Source: XN24 sp035514535
GTDB taxonomy: Bacteria > Pseudomonadota > Gammaproteobacteria > Steroidobacterales > XN24
Length of the DNA stretch: 64,000 nucleotides
Direction of reading: 5' to 3'
Assembly (NCBI GenBank): GCA_035514535.1
Contig: DATKAZ010000042.1
Span: 1-64,000, forward strand
The first letter of the stretch is position 1, and every line of letters starts with the position of its first letter. Position numbers and translations under genes: made by a program. This document shows positions 51,804 through 59,520 of the stretch, piece by piece. A model generated the notes under the pieces. That model saw only the letters and a program-made list of their open reading frames with translations, was not told the origin of the DNA and made no database searches.

Positions 51804-52426
51804 GCGTGAGCGACCTCGGTCGTGGGTGTGCCGTGGAGGGCGTCCACCAGCTTCATCGCCTCCTTCTCCATCTCGACCACCAGCGCATCGACCTGGCCGC
51901 GCAGGTAACGGTAGGCGATCAGGCTGGGGATCGCGACCGACAGCCCGGCGGCGGTCGTGATCAGCGCCTCGGAGATGCCTCCCGCGAGCACGGACGGATT
52001 GCCGACACCCGCGGTCGTGATGGCGGTAAACACCTTGACCATGCCGATCACTGTGCCCAGCAGTCCGAGCAGCGGCGAAACGGCGGCGATCGTGCCCAGC
52101 GAATTCAGGTAGCGTTCCAGCTCGTGGACGACGTGCCGCCCGGTATCCTGGACGATTTCCTTGAGCACCTCGCGACTCTGGTGCCTGTTGGCCAGGCCGG
52201 CCGCCAGCACGCGGCCCATGGGCGAATTGGCAGACAGGATGGCGAGGTGCTTCTGGTCGAGTTGCCGTCCGCGGGCCCATTCCCAGACACGCATGGTCAG
52301 GTCCTTGGGCAACACGCGGCGGCGTTGCAGCGTCCACAGCCGTTCGATCGTGATCGCCACGGCGACGATGGAGCAAAGGATGATGGGCAGCATCAGCCAC
52401 CCGCCTGCCCGGATGATTTCGATCAT
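51800..52426 (-). CDS. exbB: ExbB/TolQ/MotA family proton-channel protein
   Basis: The 208-aa protein has three membrane helices and the ExbB signature ISEALITTAAGLSVAIPSLI. The region SPLLGLLGTVIGMVKVFTAI forms the conserved second helix. It overlaps exbD by 4 nt (ATGA). It is the first clear gene of the operon; the sequence upstream (52427-52982) is filled by palindromic repeats, so its promoter probably lies in or beside them. Confidence 0.93.
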   Translation of the reverse strand: MIEIIRAGGWLMLPIILCSIVAVAITIERLWTLQRRRVLPKDLTMRVWEWARGRQLDQKHLAILSANSPMGRVLAAGLANRHQSREVLKEIVQDTGRHVVHELERYLNSLGTIAAVSPLLGLLGTVIGMVKVFTAITTAGVGNPSVLAGGISEALITTAAGLSVAIPSLIAYRYLRGQVDALVVEMEKEAMKLVDALHGTPTTEVAHA

Positions 52427-52529
52427 GATGTCTCGCGACCTTTAGGTTGTCGCGGATGATACCGGCAACGCTCCCTGCCGGGCCACTGAACCACCGCTCC
52501 TGGACCGCGGGACTGCGCCGTCATCCGCC

Positions 52530-52898
52530 GGGGACGCTGCTCCGCAGGAGCAGTGTCCCCTTATTCAGTTGGCTCGCTGGACCGCTGGACCGCGGGACCG
52601 AACCGTCACATGCTCGCCGCGCTTGGAAATCTTATGCCGCGCGGCGAGCATGTGACGTTCCGATCCCGCTGCGCTTTCGATGTGGTTGACGTTGTCGGGC
52701 GGCGCTGCAGCTACGTGGCGGCGGACTTGCGAAAGCAGTCGCCCCGCGACGCTGGCCTCGTCGACGGGGCAGCGGGATCGGGACGTCATAGGCCCGCTGA
52801 GGGAGATAAAGATTTCCGAGCGAAGCGGGCCTATGACGGCGCGGTCCCGCGGTCCTGCCGCGAATAAGGGGGCACAGCTCCTGCGGAGCAGCGTCCCC
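52530..52898. repeat. Composite nested inverted repeat built from several palindromes
   Basis: Working inward, the mirror-paired parts are: a family I palindrome (52530-52560) against another (52868-52898); TTATTC against GAATAA; GGACCGCGGGACCG (52587-52600) against its complement (52842-52855); and hairpin A (19-bp arms, 52604-52622 and 52639-52657) against hairpin A' (15-bp arms, 52784-52798 and 52824-52838). Next come GACGTTCCGATCCCGCTGC (52654-52672) against 52769-52787 (18 of 19) and GCTTTCG against CGAAAGC (52673-52679, 52730-52736). No ORF is convincing. The whole gap 52427-52982 is occupied by such repeats. Confidence 0.85.
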
Positions 52899-52977
52899 GA
52901 TCCGGTCCCGCGGTCCAACCTTAATAAGGGGACACAGCTCCTGCGGAGCAATGTCCCCGATCCGGTCCCACGGCCCA
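52863..52977 (+). repeat. Two tandem copies of a 60-bp unit containing a family I palindrome
   Basis: The unit starts AATAAGGGG, contains the hairpin GCTCCTGCGGAGC and ends GATCCGGTCCCGCGGTCC. It occurs at 52863 and again 60 bp later at 52923, with several mismatches. The first copy is also the right end of the composite palindrome. Confidence 0.85.
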
Positions 52978-52982
52978 GCAGG

Positions 52983-55289
52983 CTACAGGGCAACACAGTC
53001 TAGCCAGGCACGACACGCCGCGGCGCGGCGCAAAACCGGTGGTACCGGACCGCGCGGGTCGAAGCGGAACACGATCTCGCCATGGCGTTCGGTCGAGAGC
53101 GGCAAGGCGCCGGCGCGCTGCCAGCGATGCACGACTTCCGTGGCGGGGAATCCCCACCGGTTGCGCCAGTTGGTGGAGAACACCGTCCACGCGGGGCGTG
53201 TCGCAGCCACCAGCGCGGCCCCCGAGGAGGTCCGACTGCCGTGATGGGGCGCGATCACCACGTCCACCGGCAGGCGCACGTGGGCGTTGAGCAGCGCCCG
53301 CTCGCCACGGGATTCGATATCGCCGGTCAATAGCGCGCGTCCGCCCGGCCCCTGGACAAGCAGGACGCAGGAGCCCTCGTTCTGGCCACCGCGAAAATCA
53401 CCGGCGGGATGCAGGACGCTGAAGCGCACGCCGTCCCAGGACCAGGCCAGCCCTGCGCGGCAGGGCCGGTAGCTTTCGCGCGGCACGCCGTTGCCGCCCC
53501 AGGCCGGCGTGTCCGGATACGCCGCGCGGACGGTGTCCGCGCCACCCAGGTGATCCGCGTGCCCGTGGCTGATGAACAGCGCATCGAGACGGCGCAGGCC
53601 GAGCGCGCGCAATGCGGGCACGACGGTCCACGCGGCAGCGTCGCCCCCCGGCCAGGCCGGTCCGGCGTCATACAGGACCGCGTGCCCGCGGGTTCGTACG
53701 AGCACCGCCAGGCCGTGGCCGATGTCGAAGACGCGCAGTTCGAACCCACCATGCGGCAACGGCGCCGGGCCCGCCAGCAGCATGGGCAGGAACAGCAGCG
53801 GCGCGATCGCGCGCCCGGGCGCAGGTCTCGGCAACAGGCACCAGCAGGCCCCCGTCACTGCAAACAGGAGCGCGATCTGGCTGGGTGCCGCCACGCCGCG
53901 CGACGCCAACGGCAGCGCCGCGACGCGATCGATGAAGGCGAGGGCCAGCAGCGTGGCCTCGGCGGCCAGCTTGAGCAGCCATTCCCCCGGCACAGGCAGG
54001 ATCCAGCCCAGGACGACCCCGGCGAGTGCCGGAGGCACCACCAGCACGCTGAACCAGGGCACGGCGAGCAGGTTGGCCAGCGGCGCCACCAGCGAGACCC
54101 GACCGAACCACACGACCGTGCAGGCCAGCAGGCCCACGGCCAGCGCCGCCTGGATGCGCAGGATCGTCACGGCGCGCGCTACGGGCGCCCGGCGCGCGGC
54201 GACCGTCGCCAGGATGGTCGCGGCCGCGCCGAAGGACAGCCAAAGGCCCGGATCGAGTACCGCCAGCGGGTCGGCGAAAAGCACCAGGCCGAGCGCGCCG
54301 CCGAGGGCCGCCGCCACCGACCCGCCACGTCGTGCCACCAGGGCGGCCAGTCCGGCAGCGGTCATCAACACGGCCCGCCGGGCGGATACCGGCATGCCGG
54401 CGAGAACGCAATAGCCGACGGCGGTCGCGAGCGCCCCCAGAGCCGCCCAGTCCCGCGCGGGGCGGCGTCGCGCGGCGAGCCGTCGGCCCAGCGCCCCGCC
54501 GGCCAATCCTCCCGCGAGCGCCGCGAGGCCGACATGCAAGCCCGAGATCGCGAGCAGGTGGCCCGTGCCGGTGGCCGCCAGTGCTTCCCGGGTCGCAGCG
54601 TCCAGGCCGCCACGGAAGCCGAGCGTGATCGCAGTGAGGATCGCGGCCGCGCGGGGGTCGGCCACAGCGGCCGCGATGTGTGCGGCAGAGCGGCCGCGCA
54701 GGCGGAGCAACCGGTCTGCGTCGCCGGCCACCAGCTCCGCGGCATGGCTGCCGCTCGCGTAGCCGGTAGCACCGACCCGCTGGCGCAGCAGCCAGGCTTC
54801 ACGGCTCGTGCTGCCGCTGTTCAAGACACCGCGTGGACGCTGCAGCTTCGCGCGAATGCGCCAGCGCTCACCCGGTCGCGGCGTTGCGCCGGGCTCGTAC
54901 CAGGCGACGCGCGCGCGCGTCGGCAGCCCCCGCGGGGACTCGATGCGCACAGTGAGCAGCAGGCGGCGCGGCTCGCGGACGGGCAGATCCTCGATGACGC
55001 CCACGAACTCTACGTGAGCCGGCTCATGCGCAGGTTCCAGGCGATCGGACAGCGCCGCGCCCAGGGCCGTGCCTGCAAGCGCGAATCCCACGGCCAGGCC
55101 CGTGGAAAGCCGGTGGCCGGCGCGCCATGACCACAGACCCGCGATGGCCGCCGACGCGCACCACCAGGCCGGCGGCGCCGCGGCGAACTGCATGGCGGAC
55201 CATGTACCCGCCAGCATTCCGACGGCGACCGCCAGCATGGCGACGCCCGGCGTTGCTGCGCGATAATGATGCGAATGACGGCCAATCAT
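52983..55289 (-). CDS. comEC: DNA uptake channel protein ComEC/Rec2
   Basis: ComEC transports single-stranded DNA across the inner membrane during natural transformation. The 768-aa protein has N-terminal membrane helices, a soluble OB-like domain (about 90-180), the competence domain (GTGHLLAISGLHVGLAALAG) with many helices, and a C-terminal metallo-beta-lactamase domain with HGHADHLGG (around residue 570) and HHGSRTSS. ATG 55289 is only 5 bp from the divergent DUF2062 start; ATG 55238 would leave room for promoters. No other competence genes are in view. Confidence 0.94.
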   Translation of the reverse strand: MIGRHSHHYRAATPGVAMLAVAVGMLAGTWSAMQFAAAPPAWWCASAAIAGLWSWRAGHRLSTGLAVGFALAGTALGAALSDRLEPAHEPAHVEFVGVIEDLPVREPRRLLLTVRIESPRGLPTRARVAWYEPGATPRPGERWRIRAKLQRPRGVLNSGSTSREAWLLRQRVGATGYASGSHAAELVAGDADRLLRLRGRSAAHIAAAVADPRAAAILTAITLGFRGGLDAATREALAATGTGHLLAISGLHVGLAALAGGLAGGALGRRLAARRRPARDWAALGALATAVGYCVLAGMPVSARRAVLMTAAGLAALVARRGGSVAAALGGALGLVLFADPLAVLDPGLWLSFGAAATILATVAARRAPVARAVTILRIQAALAVGLLACTVVWFGRVSLVAPLANLLAVPWFSVLVVPPALAGVVLGWILPVPGEWLLKLAAEATLLALAFIDRVAALPLASRGVAAPSQIALLFAVTGACWCLLPRPAPGRAIAPLLFLPMLLAGPAPLPHGGFELRVFDIGHGLAVLVRTRGHAVLYDAGPAWPGGDAAAWTVVPALRALGLRRLDALFISHGHADHLGGADTVRAAYPDTPAWGGNGVPRESYRPCRAGLAWSWDGVRFSVLHPAGDFRGGQNEGSCVLLVQGPGGRALLTGDIESRGERALLNAHVRLPVDVVIAPHHGSRTSSGAALVAATRPAWTVFSTNWRNRWGFPATEVVHRWQRAGALPLSTERHGEIVFRFDPRGPVPPVLRRAAACRAWLDCVAL

Positions 55290-55294
55290 TCATC

Positions 55295-55810
55295 ATGCCC
55301 CGCAAGTTCCTGAACCGCGTGCTCCCGGCACGGGCTTACCTGCGGGAGCAATGGTTTCTGCGGCCGTTCGACGTGCTGCTGCACGACCCCGCGCTCTGGG
55401 CCACTCATCGTAAGAACGTGCTGAAGGCGTTCGCACTGGGACTTTTCGCGTGTTTCCTGCCGTTTCCGGGCCAGACCGTGTTGACGGTGCTGATCGCCCT
55501 GTGGCTGCGCGTGAATCTGCCGGTGACGATCGCGGCCTCGTGGATTGCCAACCCCGTCACGAGCGGCCCGCTGTATTACGCGTGTTACCGCCTGGGCTCG
55601 TGGCTGCTCGGCACGCCGCCGGGCCGGTTTCGCATCGAGTTCTCGTTCGATTGGCTCTGGTCGGAAATCGGCAGGATCTGGCAGCCGCTGATGCTCGGCT
55701 GCCTGGTGGCCGGCGTCGTCGTGACGGGTACGTCGGTATTCGTGCTGAACTGGATCTGGATCCGCGCCTCCCGGCGCCAGTTCCGGCACCGCCGCAGCCT
55801 GCGACCTTAG
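55295..55810 (+). CDS. DUF2062 family membrane protein
   Basis: The 171-aa protein has the DUF2062 core (ALGLFACFLPFPGQTVLTVL, then NLPVTIAASWIANPVTSGPL) and two to three membrane segments. Function is unknown. In many gammaproteobacteria a DUF2062 gene lies beside comEC and the lol genes. ATG 55295 is followed by MPRKFLNRVLPARAYLREQW, a basic amphipathic start. The TAG stop (55808-55810) is shared with the start of a family II repeat. Confidence 0.88.
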   Translation: MPRKFLNRVLPARAYLREQWFLRPFDVLLHDPALWATHRKNVLKAFALGLFACFLPFPGQTVLTVLIALWLRVNLPVTIAASWIANPVTSGPLYYACYRLGSWLLGTPPGRFRIEFSFDWLWSEIGRIWQPLMLGCLVAGVVVTGTSVFVLNWIWIRASRRQFRHRRSLRP

Positions 55811-55830
55811 GGCCTGTTCACACTTGGCCG
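55809..55830. repeat. Half copy of REP-like family II
   Basis: AGGGCCTGTTCACACTTGGC, then CG, is one arm of the full palindrome at 59426-59469. No mirror arm follows. It lies between the convergent DUF2062 and lolD stops. Confidence 0.85.
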
Positions 55831-55842
55831 ATACTGGGGCTG

Positions 55843-56529
55843 TCAGGCAGGTTGCAGCCTGCCGTCCACGAGTTCCAGCTTGCGTGCCATGCGGCCGGCG
55901 AGCGTGAGGTCATGCGTCACGACGACCAGCGCCGTGCCGAGTTCGCGGTTCAGTTCCAGCATCAGGTCGAAGACACGTTGCCCGGTGCGCCCGTCGAGGT
56001 TCCCGGTCGGCTCGTCGGCCAGCACGACGGCCGGCCGGGTGATCAGCGCCCGCGCCACCGCCGCTCGCTGACGTTCGCCGCCGGACAGCTTGGACGGCCG
56101 GTGCGACAGCCGCTCGGCGAGCCCGACGCGATCGAGCAGCGCCGCGGCCTGCCGCGATGCTTCCGCGACCGGCAGGCCGCGGATGAGCAGCGGCATCGCC
56201 ACGTTCTCCAGCGCCGAGAATTCCGGCAACAGGTGATGGAACTGGTACACGAAGCCGATCGCCTCATTGCGCAACCGCCCGCGCTTGGCGTCGTCGAGAC
56301 CGGACAACTCGTGCCCTTGCACGCTCACCGACCCCGCGGTCGGCAGGTCGAGGCCGCCGAGCAACTGCAGCAGGGTCGTCTTGCCCGAGCCGCTGGCGCC
56401 GACGATGGCGAGTCGATCGCCGGGCGTCACGTCCAGCTCGACGCCGCTGAGGACTTCCACGACGTTGCCGCCCTCGACGAAACGCTTGGAGAGTCCCCGG
56501 CAGGAAAGGACGGGAGATTGCTCATTCAT
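55843..56529 (-). CDS. lolD: Lipoprotein-releasing system ATP-binding protein LolD
   Basis: LolD powers release of outer-membrane lipoproteins from the inner membrane to LolA. The 228-aa ABC ATPase has Walker A GASGSGKTT, signature LSGGERQR, Walker B VVLADEPTGNLD and the FVYQFHHLLPEFSALENV block characteristic of LolD. ATG 56529 overlaps the preceding gene's stop region by 8 nt. A longer frame to 56634 is inside that gene. Confidence 0.96.
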   Translation of the reverse strand: MNEQSPVLSCRGLSKRFVEGGNVVEVLSGVELDVTPGDRLAIVGASGSGKTTLLQLLGGLDLPTAGSVSVQGHELSGLDDAKRGRLRNEAIGFVYQFHHLLPEFSALENVAMPLLIRGLPVAEASRQAAALLDRVGLAERLSHRPSKLSGGERQRAAVARALITRPAVVLADEPTGNLDGRTGQRVFDLMLELNRELGTALVVVTHDLTLAGRMARKLELVDGRLQPA

Positions 56530-57769
56530 GCCGCAGGGCCTCCGCAGGCTGGCTGCGCGCGGCGCGCCATGCCGGATAGAGTGTGGACAGCACCGCCAGC
56601 ACGAGGGCCGTGCCGCAAATGCGCAGCAAGTCACCTCCCCGCAGTTCGGCGGGCAGGTCGCTGATGAAATACACGTCTGCCGCCAGGAAGGTCGTGCCGA
56701 GCGCCGCCTCGAGCCCGTGGACGAGTTGCTCGATATTCAGGGCGAGCAAGGCACCGAGCGCGAGGCCGCCCAGTGTCCCGGCGACGCCGATCAGCGTGCC
56801 CTGGATCATGAACACCACCATGATGCTCGCGGGTGACGCGCCGAGCGTGCGCAGGATGGCGATGTCGCCCTGCTTGTCCTTGACCACCATCACCAGCGTG
56901 GAGACGATGTTGAAGGCCGCGACCGCGACCACCAGCAGCAGGATGGTGAACATCATCTGCTTGGACAGCTGGATCGAGCGGAAAAAATTGACGTGCTGGC
57001 GCGTCCAGTCGCTGACATAGAAACCGCCACCGACCGCCACGGCGACGCGGCGGGACACTTCGGGGGCGACGAACATGTCGCCCAGCGCCAGCCTGATGCC
57101 CGTCACCTTGTCTTCCATGCGCCACAGGCGCGCGGCGTCCTCGAGATGCACGAAGGCCAGGCCGCGGTCGAACTCGTACATGCCGGCCTCGAAGACGCCC
57201 GTCACCGTAAACCGGCGCATGCGCGGCACGAGCCCGGCCGGCGTGACGGTGCCCTGCGAAATGGCCAGCACGACCTGATCACCGGTGCCGACCTGCAACT
57301 CGCGTGCGAGGGCGCTGCCGAGCACGATATTCCAGCCGCCTGGCACGAGGTCCTCGAGGGCACCGCTGACGAGCTTGTCCGCCAGACCCGACACCCGCCG
57401 CTCCTCTGCCGGCAGGATGCCGCGCACGATCGTCCCGCTGACCTCCTCGCCCCGCAGCAGCATGGCTTCGCCGTTAATGAACGGTGCCGCCGCACTCACG
57501 TCCGCATCGCCTTCCGCCGTGTCGCGCACTTCCCGCCACGCCGTTAGGCCGTCACCGAAACTCTCCAGCGAGGCGTGCGAGGTCATCGCGAGAATGCGCG
57601 TCCGGAGTTCCGTCTCGAAACCGTTCATGACGGACAACACGACGATCAGCACGGCAACGCCGAGTGCAACGCCGAGGATCGAGATGCTGGAGATGAACGA
57701 CACGAAGCGGTTGTGCGTGCGGGCGCGCAGGTAGCGTGCGCCGACGAACCACTGCCAGGACTTATTCAT
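56522..57769 (-). CDS. Lipoprotein-releasing system permease, LolC/LolE family
   Basis: The 415-aa protein has four membrane helices (near 25-45, 265-290, 315-340 and 375-400) with a large periplasmic domain between the first two. RFVSFISSISILGVALGVAV and VAAFNIVSTLVMVVKDKQGD are family signatures. With its upstream paralogue it forms the LolCE pair that extracts lipoproteins. ATG 57769 overlaps the paralogue's stop by 8 nt. I cannot say from sequence alone which of the two is LolC and which LolE. Confidence 0.93.
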   Translation of the reverse strand: MNKSWQWFVGARYLRARTHNRFVSFISSISILGVALGVAVLIVVLSVMNGFETELRTRILAMTSHASLESFGDGLTAWREVRDTAEGDADVSAAAPFINGEAMLLRGEEVSGTIVRGILPAEERRVSGLADKLVSGALEDLVPGGWNIVLGSALARELQVGTGDQVVLAISQGTVTPAGLVPRMRRFTVTGVFEAGMYEFDRGLAFVHLEDAARLWRMEDKVTGIRLALGDMFVAPEVSRRVAVAVGGGFYVSDWTRQHVNFFRSIQLSKQMMFTILLLVVAVAAFNIVSTLVMVVKDKQGDIAILRTLGASPASIMVVFMIQGTLIGVAGTLGGLALGALLALNIEQLVHGLEAALGTTFLAADVYFISDLPAELRGGDLLRICGTALVLAVLSTLYPAWRAARSQPAEALRHE

Positions 57770-59009
57770 AGCGCAGCGCCTCGGCGGGCTCGGTGCGTGC
57801 GGCACGCAGCGACGGATAGATCGTCGACAGCAGGCAGAGCACGAGCGCGATCGTCGCCACCATCACCACCTGCGGAATCCTGAGGTCCGACGGCAGGCGC
57901 GTGATGTAGTAGACCTCGGCCGGCAGCACGCTGAAGCCGAACAGCGATTCCAGCGCCGGCATCACCGTGCCGACGTGCAGGGCCAGCGGCACGCCGAGCA
58001 GCACACCCAGCAAGGTTCCCACGGCGCCGATCGCCGTTCCCTGCACGAGAAAGACCCGCATGACGCTCCCGGGGGCGAGCCCCATCGTTCGCAGGATGGC
58101 GATCTCCGTGCGCTTGTCGGTCACGACCATGACGAGGGTCGCCACGATGTTGAACGCCGCCACGGCCACCACCAGCGAAAGGATGATGGTCATCATGGTC
58201 TTCTCGATGCGGACCGCCCGGAAGTAGCTGGCGTTCTCTGCGGTCCAGTCGCGTGCCTCAAACCCCTCGCCGAGCTCGGCCGCGATCCGGCGCGAGATCT
58301 GCGGCGCCGCAAACAGGTCGACCATTTCCACGCGCACGCCGGAGACTTCGCCGGGGCGACCACGCGCGGCGGCCGCGTCCTCGATATGGGTCAGCGCCAG
58401 CACGCCGTCCTGCTCTTCCATGCCGACTTCGAACAGACCGACGACCGTGAATCGCCGCAGGCGCGGCACGAGGCGGGCCCCGGTCTCACCGCCGGTCGGC
58501 ACGAGCAGCGTCAGCGGGTCGCCGATGCCGACTCTCAGGCGGGCGGCCAGCAGACGGCCCAGCACGAGGTGATCGCTGCCGGGTACCAGTTCGGCGAGCG
58601 AGCCGGCCACCAGCTGTTGCGCCACGCGCGACACGGCGCCCTCCTGCGTCGGATCGATGCCCCTGAGGAGTGTCCCCTTCAGCAGGCCGGCGTGCGCCAG
58701 CATGGCCTGCACCTCGACGAACGGCGCCGCGCCTGCCACGCCCGGAGTCGCCTCGATCCTGGCCAGCACCGGCTGCCAGTCGCGCAACCGCCCCCCGGGA
58801 GCGGTGACGACGGCGTGCGATGTCAGGTTGAGCAGCCGGCTGCGCAGTTCCTGTTCGAAGCCGTTCATCACCGACAGGACGACGATGAGCGCCGCGACGC
58901 CGACGGCAACCCCCAGCAGCGAGACCAGCGAGATGAACGACACGAAGCGGCTGGCCCGGCGGGCCCGCAGGTAGCGCAAGCCGATGTAGAGTTCGAGCGG
59001 GCGAAACAT
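57762..59009 (-). CDS. Lipoprotein-releasing system permease, LolC/LolE family (paralogue)
   Basis: The 415-aa protein parallels its neighbour in length and layout: MFRPLELYIGLRYLRARRAS, RFVSFISLVSLLGVAVGVAA, and the C-terminal helices around VAAFNIVATLVMVVTDKRTE. First gene of the lolC/E-lolC/E-lolD operon. The order with lolD last differs from E. coli, where lolD lies between lolC and lolE. A gene for a small secreted protein diverges 94 bp away. Confidence 0.93.
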   Translation of the reverse strand: MFRPLELYIGLRYLRARRASRFVSFISLVSLLGVAVGVAALIVVLSVMNGFEQELRSRLLNLTSHAVVTAPGGRLRDWQPVLARIEATPGVAGAAPFVEVQAMLAHAGLLKGTLLRGIDPTQEGAVSRVAQQLVAGSLAELVPGSDHLVLGRLLAARLRVGIGDPLTLLVPTGGETGARLVPRLRRFTVVGLFEVGMEEQDGVLALTHIEDAAAARGRPGEVSGVRVEMVDLFAAPQISRRIAAELGEGFEARDWTAENASYFRAVRIEKTMMTIILSLVVAVAAFNIVATLVMVVTDKRTEIAILRTMGLAPGSVMRVFLVQGTAIGAVGTLLGVLLGVPLALHVGTVMPALESLFGFSVLPAEVYYITRLPSDLRIPQVVMVATIALVLCLLSTIYPSLRAARTEPAEALRYE

Positions 59010-59103
59010 GGCCCGGCATTAGATCACAGGGGTGACGCAGATCGCATTTTTTCCGCGGCCGTCAATGGTATATTGTCCGGCGCCTATGGATCGGAGTGCC
59101 ACC

Positions 59104-59400
59104 ATGTCCAAGACGCTGTATGCCCTCGCGACCGCTGCCCTGCTGGCGACCGTCCCGGCCGCGAATGCCGACGTGCTCATCATTGAGAAGCTCGCAGCGG
59201 CCAGTACCGAGATGCCGCCTCGCGGCCTCACCATGGACCGGGTGCAGGATCGTTTCGGCGCGCCCCGGAGCATCGCCGGCCCGGTCGGTGAACCGCCGAT
59301 CACGCGCTGGGACTATGACGGCTTCGTCGTGGTTTTCGAGCATCGCCACGTCATTCACAGCGTGGAGAAGCACGAGCGGGGACCCCGCCCGGCCTCCTGA
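59104..59400 (+). CDS. Small secreted protein, SmpA/OmlA-like pattern, function unknown
   Basis: The 98-aa product has a Sec signal peptide (MSKTLYALATAALLATVPAA, cleavage near ANADV). The mature domain, GLTMDRVQDRFGAPRSIAGP then PITRWDYDGFVVVFEHRHV, has the helix-GxP-strand layout of small SmpA/OmlA-like periplasmic proteins. Function is unknown. ATG 59104 follows GGAG; an upstream frame to 59032 has no ribosome-binding site. A family II palindrome follows. Confidence 0.8.
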   Translation: MSKTLYALATAALLATVPAANADVLIIEKLAAASTEMPPRGLTMDRVQDRFGAPRSIAGPVGEPPITRWDYDGFVVVFEHRHVIHSVEKHERGPRPAS

Positions 59401-59425
59401 GCACAGTCCGCATCGGTTATCCTAG

Positions 59426-59469
59426 GGGCCTGTTCACACTTGGCCGACCGGCCAAGTGTGAACAGGCCC
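59426..59469. repeat. Full REP-like palindrome, family II
   Basis: Perfect 21-bp arms (GGGCCTGTTCACACTTGGCC plus G) flank a 2-nt AC centre. It lies between the small secreted protein gene and the amidase gene. Half copies occur at 42232-42256 and 55809-55830. Confidence 0.9.
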
Positions 59470-59473
59470 TAAT

Positions 59474-59498
59474 AGGGTTCCGGCGATGCCGGGACCCT
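59474..59498 (+). repeat. Second hairpin after the family II palindrome
   Basis: AGGGTTCCGGC and GCCGGGACCCT pair at 10 of 11 positions around a GAT loop. No T tract follows, so it is a hairpin of uncertain role, possibly part of termination before the amidase gene. Confidence 0.5.
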
Positions 59499-59520
59499 GT
59501 TTCGCTATGCGGGGACCCCA

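Noticed and set aside
52863..52977. CRISPR-like array
   Set aside because: Only two 60-bp units, directly adjacent, with no unique spacers and no cas genes nearby.
58650..58680. A further GGGGACA family copy inside the upstream lolC/E gene
   Set aside because: GAGGAGTGTCCCC occurs, but there is no mirror arm and the coding sequence is normal there, so the match looks coincidental.
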